A stretch of DNA of 41,015 nucleotides from Anaerolineales bacterium (GTDB lineage Bacteria; Chloroflexota; Anaerolineae; Anaerolineales; UBA6663), in contig JADLEU010000016.1 in assembly GCA_020845955.1 (NCBI GenBank), forward strand, positions 1 to 41,015, written 5' to 3'. A program made the translations under genes and the position numbers. Of this stretch, positions 18,689 to 26,017 are shown one piece after another. The notes beneath the pieces are model-generated. The model was not told the origin of the DNA. It saw only the letters and a list, made by a program, of their open reading frames with translations, and made no database searches. Numbering within the stretch: the stretch's first letter is position 1; every line of letters begins with the position of its first letter.

Positions 18689-19288
18689 ATGGCAGGGACG
18701 ACAAAGAAACCGAAGGGCCTGATGGACAAGGTGGTCGACGTGCTGACCGACCGCGACGAGAAGGCGGCTGCGGCCGAAGCGGCCAAGAAGGCCGCGGCCG
18801 AGGCCACCGCCAAGAAGGCCGCGGCGGAGACGGCGGCCCGCAAGCAAGCCGCGCAAGCCAAGGCTGCCGCCGACAAGGCCCGGGCAGACCTGGCGGCCAA
18901 GCAGGCCATGGCGAAGAAGCAGGCTGAGGCCGAGAAGGCCGCCGCCACGGCTAAGGAGCGCGCCCGCGCCGCCGAGGCCGAGCTTGCCCGCGTGAAGGCC
19001 CGCGAGCGCGCTGAAGGGGTGCGCAGGGCGGCCGCCGAGCGCGCGGCCAAAGTCAAGGCCGAAGCCGAAGCGCGCGAGGCCGCGCAAAAAGCGGTCGAGG
19101 AGGCCGAGCGCAACAAGGTGCGCCACACCGTGGCCGCCGGCGAGACCCTCAGCCACATCTCGCTCACGTATTACAAGACCGCCAACCGCTGGAAGGAAAT
19201 TTACGAGGCCAACAAGGACGTCATCGGCGCCAACCCCAACCGGATCAAAACCGGGCAGGTCCTCGTCATCCCCGACGGGACGAAGTAG
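18689..19288 (+). CDS. LysM-domain protein with Ala/Lys/Glu-rich coiled-coil stalk
   Basis: This is a 199-residue protein. Residues of about 25-145 are an Ala/Lys/Glu-rich, uninterrupted helical or coiled-coil stalk resembling the middle of TolA. Residues of about 147-197 form one LysM domain, from HTVAAGETLSHIS through IYEANKDVIG to TGQVLVIPDG. There is no signal peptide or membrane segment, so it may be cytoplasmic like the LysM protein YgaU/Kbp, whose LysM sequence is similar in style, or exported by another route. ATG 18689 has AGGGAGG 6 bases upstream. A strong terminator follows, so it is probably a single-gene unit. Its exact role is unknown; peptidoglycan or potassium-related binding are both guesses. 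Confidence 0.85.
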   Translation: MAGTTKKPKGLMDKVVDVLTDRDEKAAAAEAAKKAAAEATAKKAAAETAARKQAAQAKAAADKARADLAAKQAMAKKQAEAEKAAATAKERARAAEAELARVKARERAEGVRRAAAERAAKVKAEAEAREAAQKAVEEAERNKVRHTVAAGETLSHISLTYYKTANRWKEIYEANKDVIGANPNRIKTGQVLVIPDGTK

Positions 19289-19339
19289 CCGCGCCTGAGA
19301 CAACCAGCCATCGCCTGGCATTCCGCACCTGGCGCTCCC

Positions 19340-19376
19340 AGCGCGCCCCGCGAGGGGCGCGCTTTGCGTTTCTATT
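19340..19376 (+). terminator. Rho-independent terminator after the LysM gene
   Basis: AGCGCGCCCC (19340-19349), a GCGA loop of the GNRA type, and GGGGCGCGCT (19354-19363) form a perfect 10-bp stem. A T-rich run follows (19363-19376, interrupted by GCG). It is the clearest intrinsic terminator in the window and lies 51 bp after the LysM stop. Confidence 0.85.
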
Positions 19377-19387
19377 CTGGAGCCCGC

Positions 19388-20275
19388 ATGCCCCCTCGCC
19401 AAGGGGCAACTGTTACCGCAGCCGGCGGCCGCTAATTGGCCTACGCCGAATACGGCCCGCCGGCCGGCCGCCCCGTGCTGTATCACCACGGCAACCCCGG
19501 CTCGCGGCTGGACCTGGAGATGTTCGGCGCGCCCGGCCAGGCGCTGCTGGAGCGCCGCAACCTGCGCGTCATCGCGCCCGACCGGCCGGGCGTGGGCCGC
19601 TCGACCTTTCAGCCGGGGCGACAGGTGCGCGATTGGGCGGCCGATGCCGCCGCGCTGGCCGATGCGCTCGGCCTGGAACGCTTCGCCCTGCTCAGCATTT
19701 CGTCGGGCAGCCCGTTTCTGGCGGCCGCCGCCCAGGGCCTGGGCGAGCGGGTGGTGGGGGCCGCCCTGATGAGCCCGGTGGCCCCGCTCGAGGTGCCCGG
19801 CGTCACCGCCGGCATGGGCGTCAGCCGCCTGTATTTCTGGCTGGCGCGCTGGGCGCCCTGGCTGGGGCGGCTGCAATTGCGGTTGATGGCCGCGGGCGTG
19901 AAGGAGGGGGTTGACCCGGAGAAGTTCGCGGCGCAGGCGATGGCGTCTTTCCCACCCGCCGACCGCGCCGCGTTCAGCCAGCCGCGCGTGCGCGACGGCT
20001 TCATCGCTACGCTGCGGGCGGCGCTGGCGCCGGGGCCGAGCGGGCTGAGCTGGGACGCGGGGCTGCTGGCCCGGCCGTGGGGGGGGCCGCTGGACGAGAT
20101 CCGCGCGCCCATCCACATCTGGCATGGCGGCGCCGACACCAATGCCCCGCCGGCCATGGGCCGCTACCTGGCCCAAGCCATCCCCGGCGCCAGCCTGCAC
20201 CTGTGCCCGGGCGAAGGCCATCTCTCGCTGGCCGACAAGTACTTCGACGAGATCCTGGCGGCGCTGGCGGTTTGA
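19388..20275 (+). pseudogene. Alpha/beta hydrolase interrupted by an in-frame TAA
   Basis: An ATG at 19388 with GGAG 5 bases upstream opens a frame that reads 15 residues ending TVTAAGGR, meets TAA at 19433-19435, and continues in the same frame with LAYAEYG, the normal next segment of this hydrolase family. Changing TAA to CAA would give GGRQLAYAEYG, a typical family start. The remaining 279 residues are intact: oxyanion loop HHGNPGS, nucleophile elbow SISSGS, an Asp in HIWHGGADTNAP and a His in GEGHLSL, so the Ser-Asp-His triad is present. A TTG directly after the stop could in principle re-start translation but has no RBS. It may be a recent nonsense mutation or a sequence error. The substrate is unknown. 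Confidence 0.75.
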
Positions 20276-20278
20276 GAC

Positions 20279-20331
20279 GGGGGAGATGCGAGAGCTCTCC
20301 CCCATCCCAGCCTTCCCCCGCTTGGGGAAGG
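20279..20331. terminator. Two back-to-back hairpins between convergent genes
   Basis: GGGGGAGA (20279-20286) pairs perfectly with TCTCCCCC (20296-20303), and CCTTCCCC (20311-20318) with GGGGAAGG (20324-20331). They fill most of the 80-bp gap between two genes that end toward each other. No long T-run follows on either strand, so termination would be atypical. The text also resembles CT-rich dispersed intergenic repeats common in such genomes. Confidence 0.45.
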
Positions 20332-20355
20332 AGTTGGGCGCGCCCCGCGCGCCGC

Positions 20356-21249
20356 TCAGCCGCGCGCCTCGCCCCAGGCCGCCTCGATCAGCGCCCGCGC
20401 GCGCATCGCGCCGACGTTGGGATCGCCGTCGCCTTCATATTCCACCGACAGCGTGCCGCGAAAGCCGGCGCCGCGCAACGCGGCCAGCGACGCCGGGTAG
20501 TCGAGCCGCGTCTCGCGGCCGGCGGCGTCGAACTCCCAGCACTTGGCGTGCGCGTGCACGGCGTAGGGCGCAAGGGCGCGCACGCCGGCCAGCTCGCACC
20601 CGCGCTCGAAGTTGCCCAGGTCGAGGCATACGCCCAGGTTGGGCCGGTCCACTGCCAGCACCAACGCGCGCAGCGCCTCCGGTTCGGCCAGCGCGTCGGC
20701 GTGGTTCTCGAGCGCCAGCACCAGCCCGAGGTTCTCGGCCTGGCGCGCCAGGTGGCGCAGCGGCGGCACCAGCTGGTCGAGGTGGCGCGCCGAGGCGGGC
20801 GAGCCGGGCGCCGCGCCGCGCGGCGGCGGTCCGGCCGTCAGCCGCACCACGGCCGCTTGGAGGCGCCAGGCGGCCCGCAGGCCCAGTTGGGCGTAGGCCA
20901 GTGCCACGCGCGGCTGGGCGCGCCAGCCGCGGTCCGAGAAATCGGTGTCCAGGTCCCAGGCCGCCAGCCGCACCCCGCTGCGCAGCAGCGCGGCCCGCAG
21001 CGCCAGCAGCGCGGGGGCGCCGTAATCGCGTGGCGGCGGCGCCGGGGAGAAGAGTTGGCCCAGCCGCGCCAGCCAGCGGCGCAGGCGGCGCCCGCGCGGC
21101 CACAGGAACAGATCCTGCAGCTCAACCGACTCGAAGCCTAACGCGCGCGCCGCGCCGGGCACGTCGGCCAGCGCCAGGCGCCCGGCGTACAGCGGCGCGT
21201 GGTAGGTCCAGGAGCTGAGGCAGAGCGGGGGCGGCAGCACGGCGGCCAA
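20356..21249 (-). CDS. Sugar phosphate isomerase/epimerase-like TIM-barrel protein
   Basis: This 297-residue protein belongs to the xylose isomerase-like TIM-barrel (AP endonuclease 2) superfamily. Seen are the early CLSSWTY strand, the metal-site Glu in ALENHAD, the Asp in CLDLGNF, the HAHAK motif, and the C-terminal SVEYEGDGDP with its metal-binding Glu. These fit a cytoplasmic sugar or inosose-type isomerase or epimerase; the precise substrate cannot be told. GC content is extreme here. It ends toward the hydrolase. The first Met at 21249 gives an N-terminus that reaches the first beta strand at once, so the start looks right. Confidence 0.85.
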   Translation of the reverse strand: MAAVLPPPLCLSSWTYHAPLYAGRLALADVPGAARALGFESVELQDLFLWPRGRRLRRWLARLGQLFSPAPPPRDYGAPALLALRAALLRSGVRLAAWDLDTDFSDRGWRAQPRVALAYAQLGLRAAWRLQAAVVRLTAGPPPRGAAPGSPASARHLDQLVPPLRHLARQAENLGLVLALENHADALAEPEALRALVLAVDRPNLGVCLDLGNFERGCELAGVRALAPYAVHAHAKCWEFDAAGRETRLDYPASLAALRGAGFRGTLSVEYEGDGDPNVGAMRARALIEAAWGEARG

Positions 21250-21788
21250 GCGCTAGGTTGCCACGTGGACGTATCGAGGAATTCCGAAGGCGTCTGCGGA
21301 TGAGCAAGGGACCCTGCAAAGCCCGCAGGGCGGTGTTAGCGGATGGCGCCCGTTGGGCCTGTTGGGCTGGCTGGTCTGGAAGCGGCAAGATCTACCAGCG
21401 CTTGCCTCGGTGGTTGGTGGGCGTTTGAGGCGCGGGGAGGAGGCCAGCGGCTCAAGCGGCCGGTCCGGGCCAAGATTGGGGCACGGGGCGGGCGGGCCGA
21501 ACGAGGCGGCGCCGCCCGGGGATGAGAACATGGTTCAATTCCTTTCAGATCCGCGCGAAATGCGGCCCTGAGGCCTCTTTCGGGCGCCGAAGCCTGAAAT
21601 GAACCTGGGCGCCGCGCGATGCATTTTAGGCCAAGGCGGCTGGGCGTGGAAGAGCGATTTTGCCAGGCGGCGGTGGACACGATCACGCGGGGGCGCGCCA
21701 CCCGCGTTGAATTTCAACTGGCCGGCCGGGCCTGCTCCGTTGGTGATTCGGCCGCCGTGATCTAAAGTGGATCGCGGCAGGAGAGGGG
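21250..21788. other. Intergenic region of about 540 bp, no gene recognised
   Basis: Open frames of 60-120 codons exist on both strands but none shows a known motif, a good RBS or consistent codon choice. The base composition is less extreme than in the flanking genes. It could hold a decayed gene or a regulatory leader; nothing specific can be named. Confidence 0.4.
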
Positions 21789-24182
21789 TTACGCTGCCAG
21801 GGCTTGGGCCACGGCTTCTTCGAGAGACAGCCTGCGCCCAGCCGCCAGTGCGCCGTCCAGCGTGGCCGGGTCATCGCGGCCCCCGACCACCGTCTCGGCC
21901 AGGGCGTGCAGGTGGCGCGCGAACTCCAACATCGGCGCATCGCTGCGATCACGCAGGCGCTCGGCGGCGCCCATCAGGCGCCCGGCCCGTTCCACCTGGC
22001 CCTGGCGCCCAGCCGCCCAGGCCAGCCCGTCCAGGCTGGCAGCCAGGCCAATCCAGTCCCCCGACTGGCGGTGCAAAACCAGGCTCTCGCGGAAGGCGCT
22101 GGCCGCCTCGGCCACGGCCTCCAGGCGGGCCAGGGCCTCGCCTAGGCCCAGCAGGCTGCTGGCCATGGCGTGCGAGTTGCCCAACTGCCGGTGCAGCGCC
22201 AGGCCGGCCTCGATGCAGCCGCGCGCGCCCTGGTGGTCGGCCAGCGACAGCGCCACTAGCCCCAGGTTGTTGAGACAGCGCGCCTCCGACGACGTGTCTC
22301 CCAGGGCGCGAGCCAGTGCCAGGCTCTCGTGCAGCAGGTCCTGGGCGGCGGCGTAGTCGCCCTGGTTGCGCGCGCACAACCCCAGGTTGTTAAGCGAGCT
22401 TTGGATGCCGCGCTGATCTCCCAGCGCTCGGCGCAGTGCCAGGCTCTCTTCGAAATAGCTGCGGGCCACGTCGAATTGGTGCCGCGAGCCGGCCAGGGCG
22501 GCGGCGGCGTTGAGGCCGCTGGCCCGCAGCGCGGGAGGCGCGCTGGCCTTCGCGGCGGCCAGGGCCTGTTCCAGCCAGGCGCGGCCCTCGGCCAGGTGGG
22601 CGTGGACGTGCCAGAAGCGCCACAGGTCCACGGCCATTTGCAGGGCCAGCGTGGGTTGGGCTTCGGCCAGGGCATAACCAAGCGCCGCGCGCAGGTTGGC
22701 GTGATCGTGTTCAAGCCGGTTGAGCCAGAGTGCCTGATCTGGGCCAAGCAGGTGCGGCGCCGCCGAGGCGGCCAACCGCGCAAAGTAGGCCAGGTGGCGC
22801 TGGCGCAGGCGCTCCGCCTCGCCCTGCATCGCCAGGCGTTCCAGCGCATAGAGCCGGATGGCTTCGAGCAGGTCGAAGCGTTGATTGTCGCCCAGGCCGG
22901 CCTGGCCGTCTACGAGGTGCCGGGTGCACAGGGCGGCAACGCTGGCTGCCACGGTCCCGGCCAGGGCCGGCCCGCCCTCGGCAGGCTCGCCGCAGATCGC
23001 GCCGGCCGCCGCCAGATCGAAGCCGCCGGCGAACACCCCCAGGCGGGCCAGCAGTCGCTGCTCGCCGGGCGACAGCCGATCATAACTCCAGCCAATCGCA
23101 TCCAGCATCCGCCGGTGGCGGTCGGGCAGACCGCGCAGGCCGTCGGAGCGCAGCGCGAACTGGCCGGCCTCGGGGCCGCTGAGGCGCGCCAGCAGCTCGG
23201 CCAGCGGCAAGCTGGAGAGCTGCGCCGCGAGCAGTTCCAGGGCCAGGGGCAGTCCATCGACGTGCGCGCAGAGGGCGGCGACCTGGGCGGCGTTGCCGGC
23301 GGTGAGGGTGAAGGCGGGTTGGGCCGCGTGGGCGCGCTCGACGAAGAGAGCGATGGCGCCGTACTCACGCAGGGTTTCCAGCGGCGGCAGGTGACCGGGG
23401 TCTGGCGTGGCCAGGGGCCGCACTTCGTAGATCCATTCGCCGTAGACCCCCAAACGCTCGCGGCTGGAGGCCAGGAGCTTGAGCCCCGGGCAGGCCGAAA
23501 GCAGATCGGGCAGGGCCGTGGCCGCCTCGGTGACCTGCTCGAAGTTGTCGAGCACCAGCAGGGCGCGCCGGGCCTGAAGGGCCTGCTTGAGCTGGTCGAG
23601 CAGTGGGCGGTGGCCGGCGTCACGCAGGCCCAGCGCCTGGGCCATGGCAGGCGCCACCAGGCCGGGGTCCGTGAGGAGGGCCAGGGACACGAAGCCGCCG
23701 CCGTCGCCGAAGAGCGGCGACCCGACCAGGCCGGCGGCCACTTGCAGGCTGAGGCGGGTCTTGCCCACGCCGGGGGGACCGACCAGGGTGAGGAGCCGCG
23801 TGCCGGGGGAGGAGAGCAGGCGGACGACGGCGGCGACGTCGGCCTCGCGGCCGACGAGTGAGGTGAGAGGCGCCGGCCAGCGGCCGGCCAGGGGCGCGGC
23901 CTGCCCGCCAGCGAGCGCGGGCGGGGCGGAACCGGCCGGACCGGCCCAAGGGTCGCCGCGCGCAAAGCGCAAGAAGGCGCCGAGCTGGGCGAGGGACACG
24001 CCGAGGCACTCGGCGAGGCGGCGGGCCAACTGCTCGGATGGGCGGCGCTCTTCCGCCTCAATCTTGCGCAGGGTGATGGCCGAGCAGCCGGCGGCCCCGG
24101 CCAACTCGGCCTGGGTCAGGTCGAGCGCCTTGCGGCTGCGCCGGAGCCAGGCGCCAAAGCCTACACGGGTTTCGACGATCAT
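21789..24182 (-). CDS. XRE-STAND-TPR regulator (HTH + NB-ARC-like ATPase + tetratricopeptide repeats)
   Basis: This is a 797-residue signal-transduction ATPase. Residues of about 8-65 are an XRE helix-turn-helix (GAWLRRSRKALDLTQAEL). The STAND ATPase follows, starting LVGREADV, with Walker A GPPGVGKTRL at about 134-143, Walker B-like ALLVLDNFEQV and the sensor segment LLASSRERL. The C-terminal half has several TPRs, e.g. NNLGLCARNQGDYAAAQDL and its neighbours. This family switches between ADP- and ATP-bound states on ligand or protein binding. ATG 24182 is chosen because the HTH family start follows at once; an upstream ATG at 24206 is possible. It is divergent from the secreted-protein genes and has a palindrome in its leader. 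Confidence 0.93.
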   Translation of the reverse strand: MIVETRVGFGAWLRRSRKALDLTQAELAGAAGCSAITLRKIEAEERRPSEQLARRLAECLGVSLAQLGAFLRFARGDPWAGPAGSAPPALAGGQAAPLAGRWPAPLTSLVGREADVAAVVRLLSSPGTRLLTLVGPPGVGKTRLSLQVAAGLVGSPLFGDGGGFVSLALLTDPGLVAPAMAQALGLRDAGHRPLLDQLKQALQARRALLVLDNFEQVTEAATALPDLLSACPGLKLLASSRERLGVYGEWIYEVRPLATPDPGHLPPLETLREYGAIALFVERAHAAQPAFTLTAGNAAQVAALCAHVDGLPLALELLAAQLSSLPLAELLARLSGPEAGQFALRSDGLRGLPDRHRRMLDAIGWSYDRLSPGEQRLLARLGVFAGGFDLAAAGAICGEPAEGGPALAGTVAASVAALCTRHLVDGQAGLGDNQRFDLLEAIRLYALERLAMQGEAERLRQRHLAYFARLAASAAPHLLGPDQALWLNRLEHDHANLRAALGYALAEAQPTLALQMAVDLWRFWHVHAHLAEGRAWLEQALAAAKASAPPALRASGLNAAAALAGSRHQFDVARSYFEESLALRRALGDQRGIQSSLNNLGLCARNQGDYAAAQDLLHESLALARALGDTSSEARCLNNLGLVALSLADHQGARGCIEAGLALHRQLGNSHAMASSLLGLGEALARLEAVAEAASAFRESLVLHRQSGDWIGLAASLDGLAWAAGRQGQVERAGRLMGAAERLRDRSDAPMLEFARHLHALAETVVGGRDDPATLDGALAAGRRLSLEEAVAQALAA

Positions 24183-24223
24183 GTTGCCCCGCGCTGTGAT
24201 GGTCAACCCAGCCGGCCGCGCTT

Positions 24224-24240
24224 GTATCGCTCAGCGATAC
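24224..24240. promoter_or_regulatory. Palindromic operator candidate for the XRE-STAND regulator
   Basis: GTATCGC (24224-24230) and GCGATAC (24234-24240) form a perfect 7-bp inverted repeat with a 3-base centre. It is 41 bp from the regulator's start and lies downstream of the candidate minus-strand promoter, so a bound protein could block elongation. A dyad of this size is typical of XRE-family operators. Confidence 0.55.
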
Positions 24241-24285
24241 CCAGGCCAGCTGAATCCGCTGTTTAATCGGCTTTACTCTGCCCGC

Positions 24286-24294
24286 ATTGTAGCA
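24286..24294 (-). promoter_or_regulatory. Extended -10 promoter for the XRE-STAND gene
   Basis: Read on the minus strand, 24294-24286 is TGCTACAAT, a TGn extended -10 element with a near-consensus TACAAT hexamer. The transcript would start near 24279 and carry the palindrome at 24224-24240 in its leader. No convincing -35 is seen, which is acceptable with an extended -10. Confidence 0.45.
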
Positions 24295-24370
24295 TGGCTC
24301 TGGCTTGGGCCGGTGGCCAGGCATTGCCACGCGAGGGCTGGCTGGCCCCGGTCGAAAGGAGAAGGCTGGC

Positions 24371-25606
24371 ATGTGGCGCACCCTGGGAGCAGTTCTTGCC
24401 GCAGTCGCCGTGGCCGCTGCGTTGGGGCTGCACGTCCTAGCTGCCGGGCCCCACCCCCAGGCGCCGGCCCGGGCCGGCGCTGCGCCGCCGCTGGCGCTCG
24501 GGGCCGAGCTTGGCACCGGGTTTACGTACCAGGGGCAGTTGACGAAGGACGGTGTCGCCGTGACAGCCGGCTGCGATTTTGTCTTCGGCCTGTGGGACGA
24601 GGCCGGGAGCGGCGAACCCCCGGCAGGCGGGAACCAGATTGGCGGCGACCAGGCCCTCAACGGCGTCGGCGTCGTGAACGGGCGGTTTACGGCCACGCTC
24701 AACGCGGGCGGCGAGTTTGGCCCGGCGGCCTTCAACGGCGAGGCGCGCTGGCTGCAGATCGGCGTGACGTGCCCAGGCGACGCCGGAGCGACAACGCTCG
24801 GCCCGCGCCAGCCGATCACGCCCGCGCCGTACGCCCTGGCCGTGCCTGGCAGCGGTTACGCCAACGTCGTCGTCGTCGCCAAGAGCGGCGGCGACTACAC
24901 GTCCATCCAGGCGGCGCTGGACGGCATCGGCGACGCCAGCGCCGACAACCCCTACCTGGTGTGGATTGCGCCGGGCGTGTACGCCGAAGCTGTGACGATG
25001 AAACCGTTCGTGGATATCGAGGGCGCGGGCCAACTGGCGACCAGGATCACCTTCACCGGCAGCGGCGCGAACAATACGGGTACCGTGGTGACCGCCAGCA
25101 ATACTGAATTGCGCTCATTGACGGTAGCAAACACCGGCGGCGCCGCCTACGCTATTGCCATTTACAACAATGGCACGGCGCCGCGCCTCAGCAATATCAC
25201 GGCAGCGGCCTCGGGGGACGGCAACATCAGCGCCGCCGTTTTCAACATCGCCGGCGCCGCGCCGGTCATCCGCGACGCGACCCTGGCGACCAATGGGGCG
25301 GGCTTCAACCACTACACCCTGTACAGCATTAACGGCACTACCACCGTCACGGTCCATGACAGCACCATCACGGCCAGCGGCGGCGCCACCACCAACTACG
25401 GGGTCATGAGCACGACCAGCTCGACGGCCGTCATTTACCACAGCGTCCTGCGCGGCGGTACGGCAGCGGCCTACATGCTCAACGGCGTCGGCCGGATCGC
25501 CGGATCGCTCCTGGAGGGCGGGATCGTCGCCAGCGGCACGGGCGTCTTCACCTGCGTGGGGGCCTACGACCAGGCCTTCGCGGCGTTGAACGGCGCGTGC
25601 CAATAG
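24371..25606 (+). CDS. Secreted right-handed beta-helix (pectinesterase-like) protein
   Basis: This 411-residue exported protein begins with a hydrophobic signal segment (about residues 3-25). An N-terminal beta domain (about 45-155) starts FTYQGQLTKDGVAV and ends PITPAPYALAVPG, a layout seen in many Chloroflexota and Planctomycetota surface proteins. The rest (about 165-400) is a beta-helix like that of pectinesterases, with IQAALDGIG, a GVYAEAVTM segment and repeated Asn/Thr/Gly-rich rungs. No pectinesterase catalytic Asp/Arg set is evident, so a binding or structural role is as likely as an enzymatic one. AAAGGAG lies 9 bases before ATG 24371. The next secreted-protein gene starts 11 bp after its stop. 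Confidence 0.8.
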   Translation: MWRTLGAVLAAVAVAAALGLHVLAAGPHPQAPARAGAAPPLALGAELGTGFTYQGQLTKDGVAVTAGCDFVFGLWDEAGSGEPPAGGNQIGGDQALNGVGVVNGRFTATLNAGGEFGPAAFNGEARWLQIGVTCPGDAGATTLGPRQPITPAPYALAVPGSGYANVVVVAKSGGDYTSIQAALDGIGDASADNPYLVWIAPGVYAEAVTMKPFVDIEGAGQLATRITFTGSGANNTGTVVTASNTELRSLTVANTGGAAYAIAIYNNGTAPRLSNITAAASGDGNISAAVFNIAGAAPVIRDATLATNGAGFNHYTLYSINGTTTVTVHDSTITASGGATTNYGVMSTTSSTAVIYHSVLRGGTAAAYMLNGVGRIAGSLLEGGIVASGTGVFTCVGAYDQAFAALNGACQ

Positions 25607-25617
25607 GAGGCGATGCC

Positions 25618-25908
25618 ATGCGGCGTTCTGACCGGCTCGTTGTCGGGCTGTTCGCCGCCACTGCGCTGATTAGCCTGATCGTGGTCCCGGTCGCGGCCCA
25701 GATGGGGGGCGGGTACGACCTGGGTTGGAACAGCTTCGACGGCGGCGGCGGAACGTCGAGCGGGGGCGGCTACTCGCTGAGCGGCGCCATTGGCCAGCCC
25801 GACACTCACCTGGCCGCGGGCGGCGCCTACGCCCTGTTCGGTGGGTATTGGGGACCTTTGACTGAGGCAGGCGGCCCGTCCATCTTCTTACCCTTCGTCA
25901 GGCGCTAA
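25618..25908 (+). CDS. Small secreted Gly-rich protein ending IFLPFVRR
   Basis: This 96-residue protein has a signal peptide (about 1-27, ending VAAQ). The mature part is a Gly/Ser-rich SGGGYSLSGAIGQPD segment of a type often found in secreted proteins of this phylum, followed by GGYWG. The last residues, IFLPFVRR, resemble the end of the large neighbour (LYLPAAER). The ATG at 25618 has a perfect AGGAGG 7 bases upstream. It is 11 bp after the beta-helix gene and 109 bp before the giant protein, so the three may form one unit. Function unknown. Confidence 0.75.
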   Translation: MRRSDRLVVGLFAATALISLIVVPVAAQMGGGYDLGWNSFDGGGGTSSGGGYSLSGAIGQPDTHLAAGGAYALFGGYWGPLTEAGGPSIFLPFVRR

Positions 25909-26017
25909 CTCAGGCGGGCAGCGCCCACGTCGCACAGCAGGTGACCGGGCACACTTGGATGGTCGTATACCGCTGAGCCAGCCGGAGGTCCGGCCGGCGG
26001 GGATGGAGAATAGGACG

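Noticed and set aside
19436..20275. A full hydrolase gene starting at the TTG at 19436
   Set aside because: The TTG has no RBS and the family's N-terminal strand lies before it, after a well-placed RBS and ATG at 19388.
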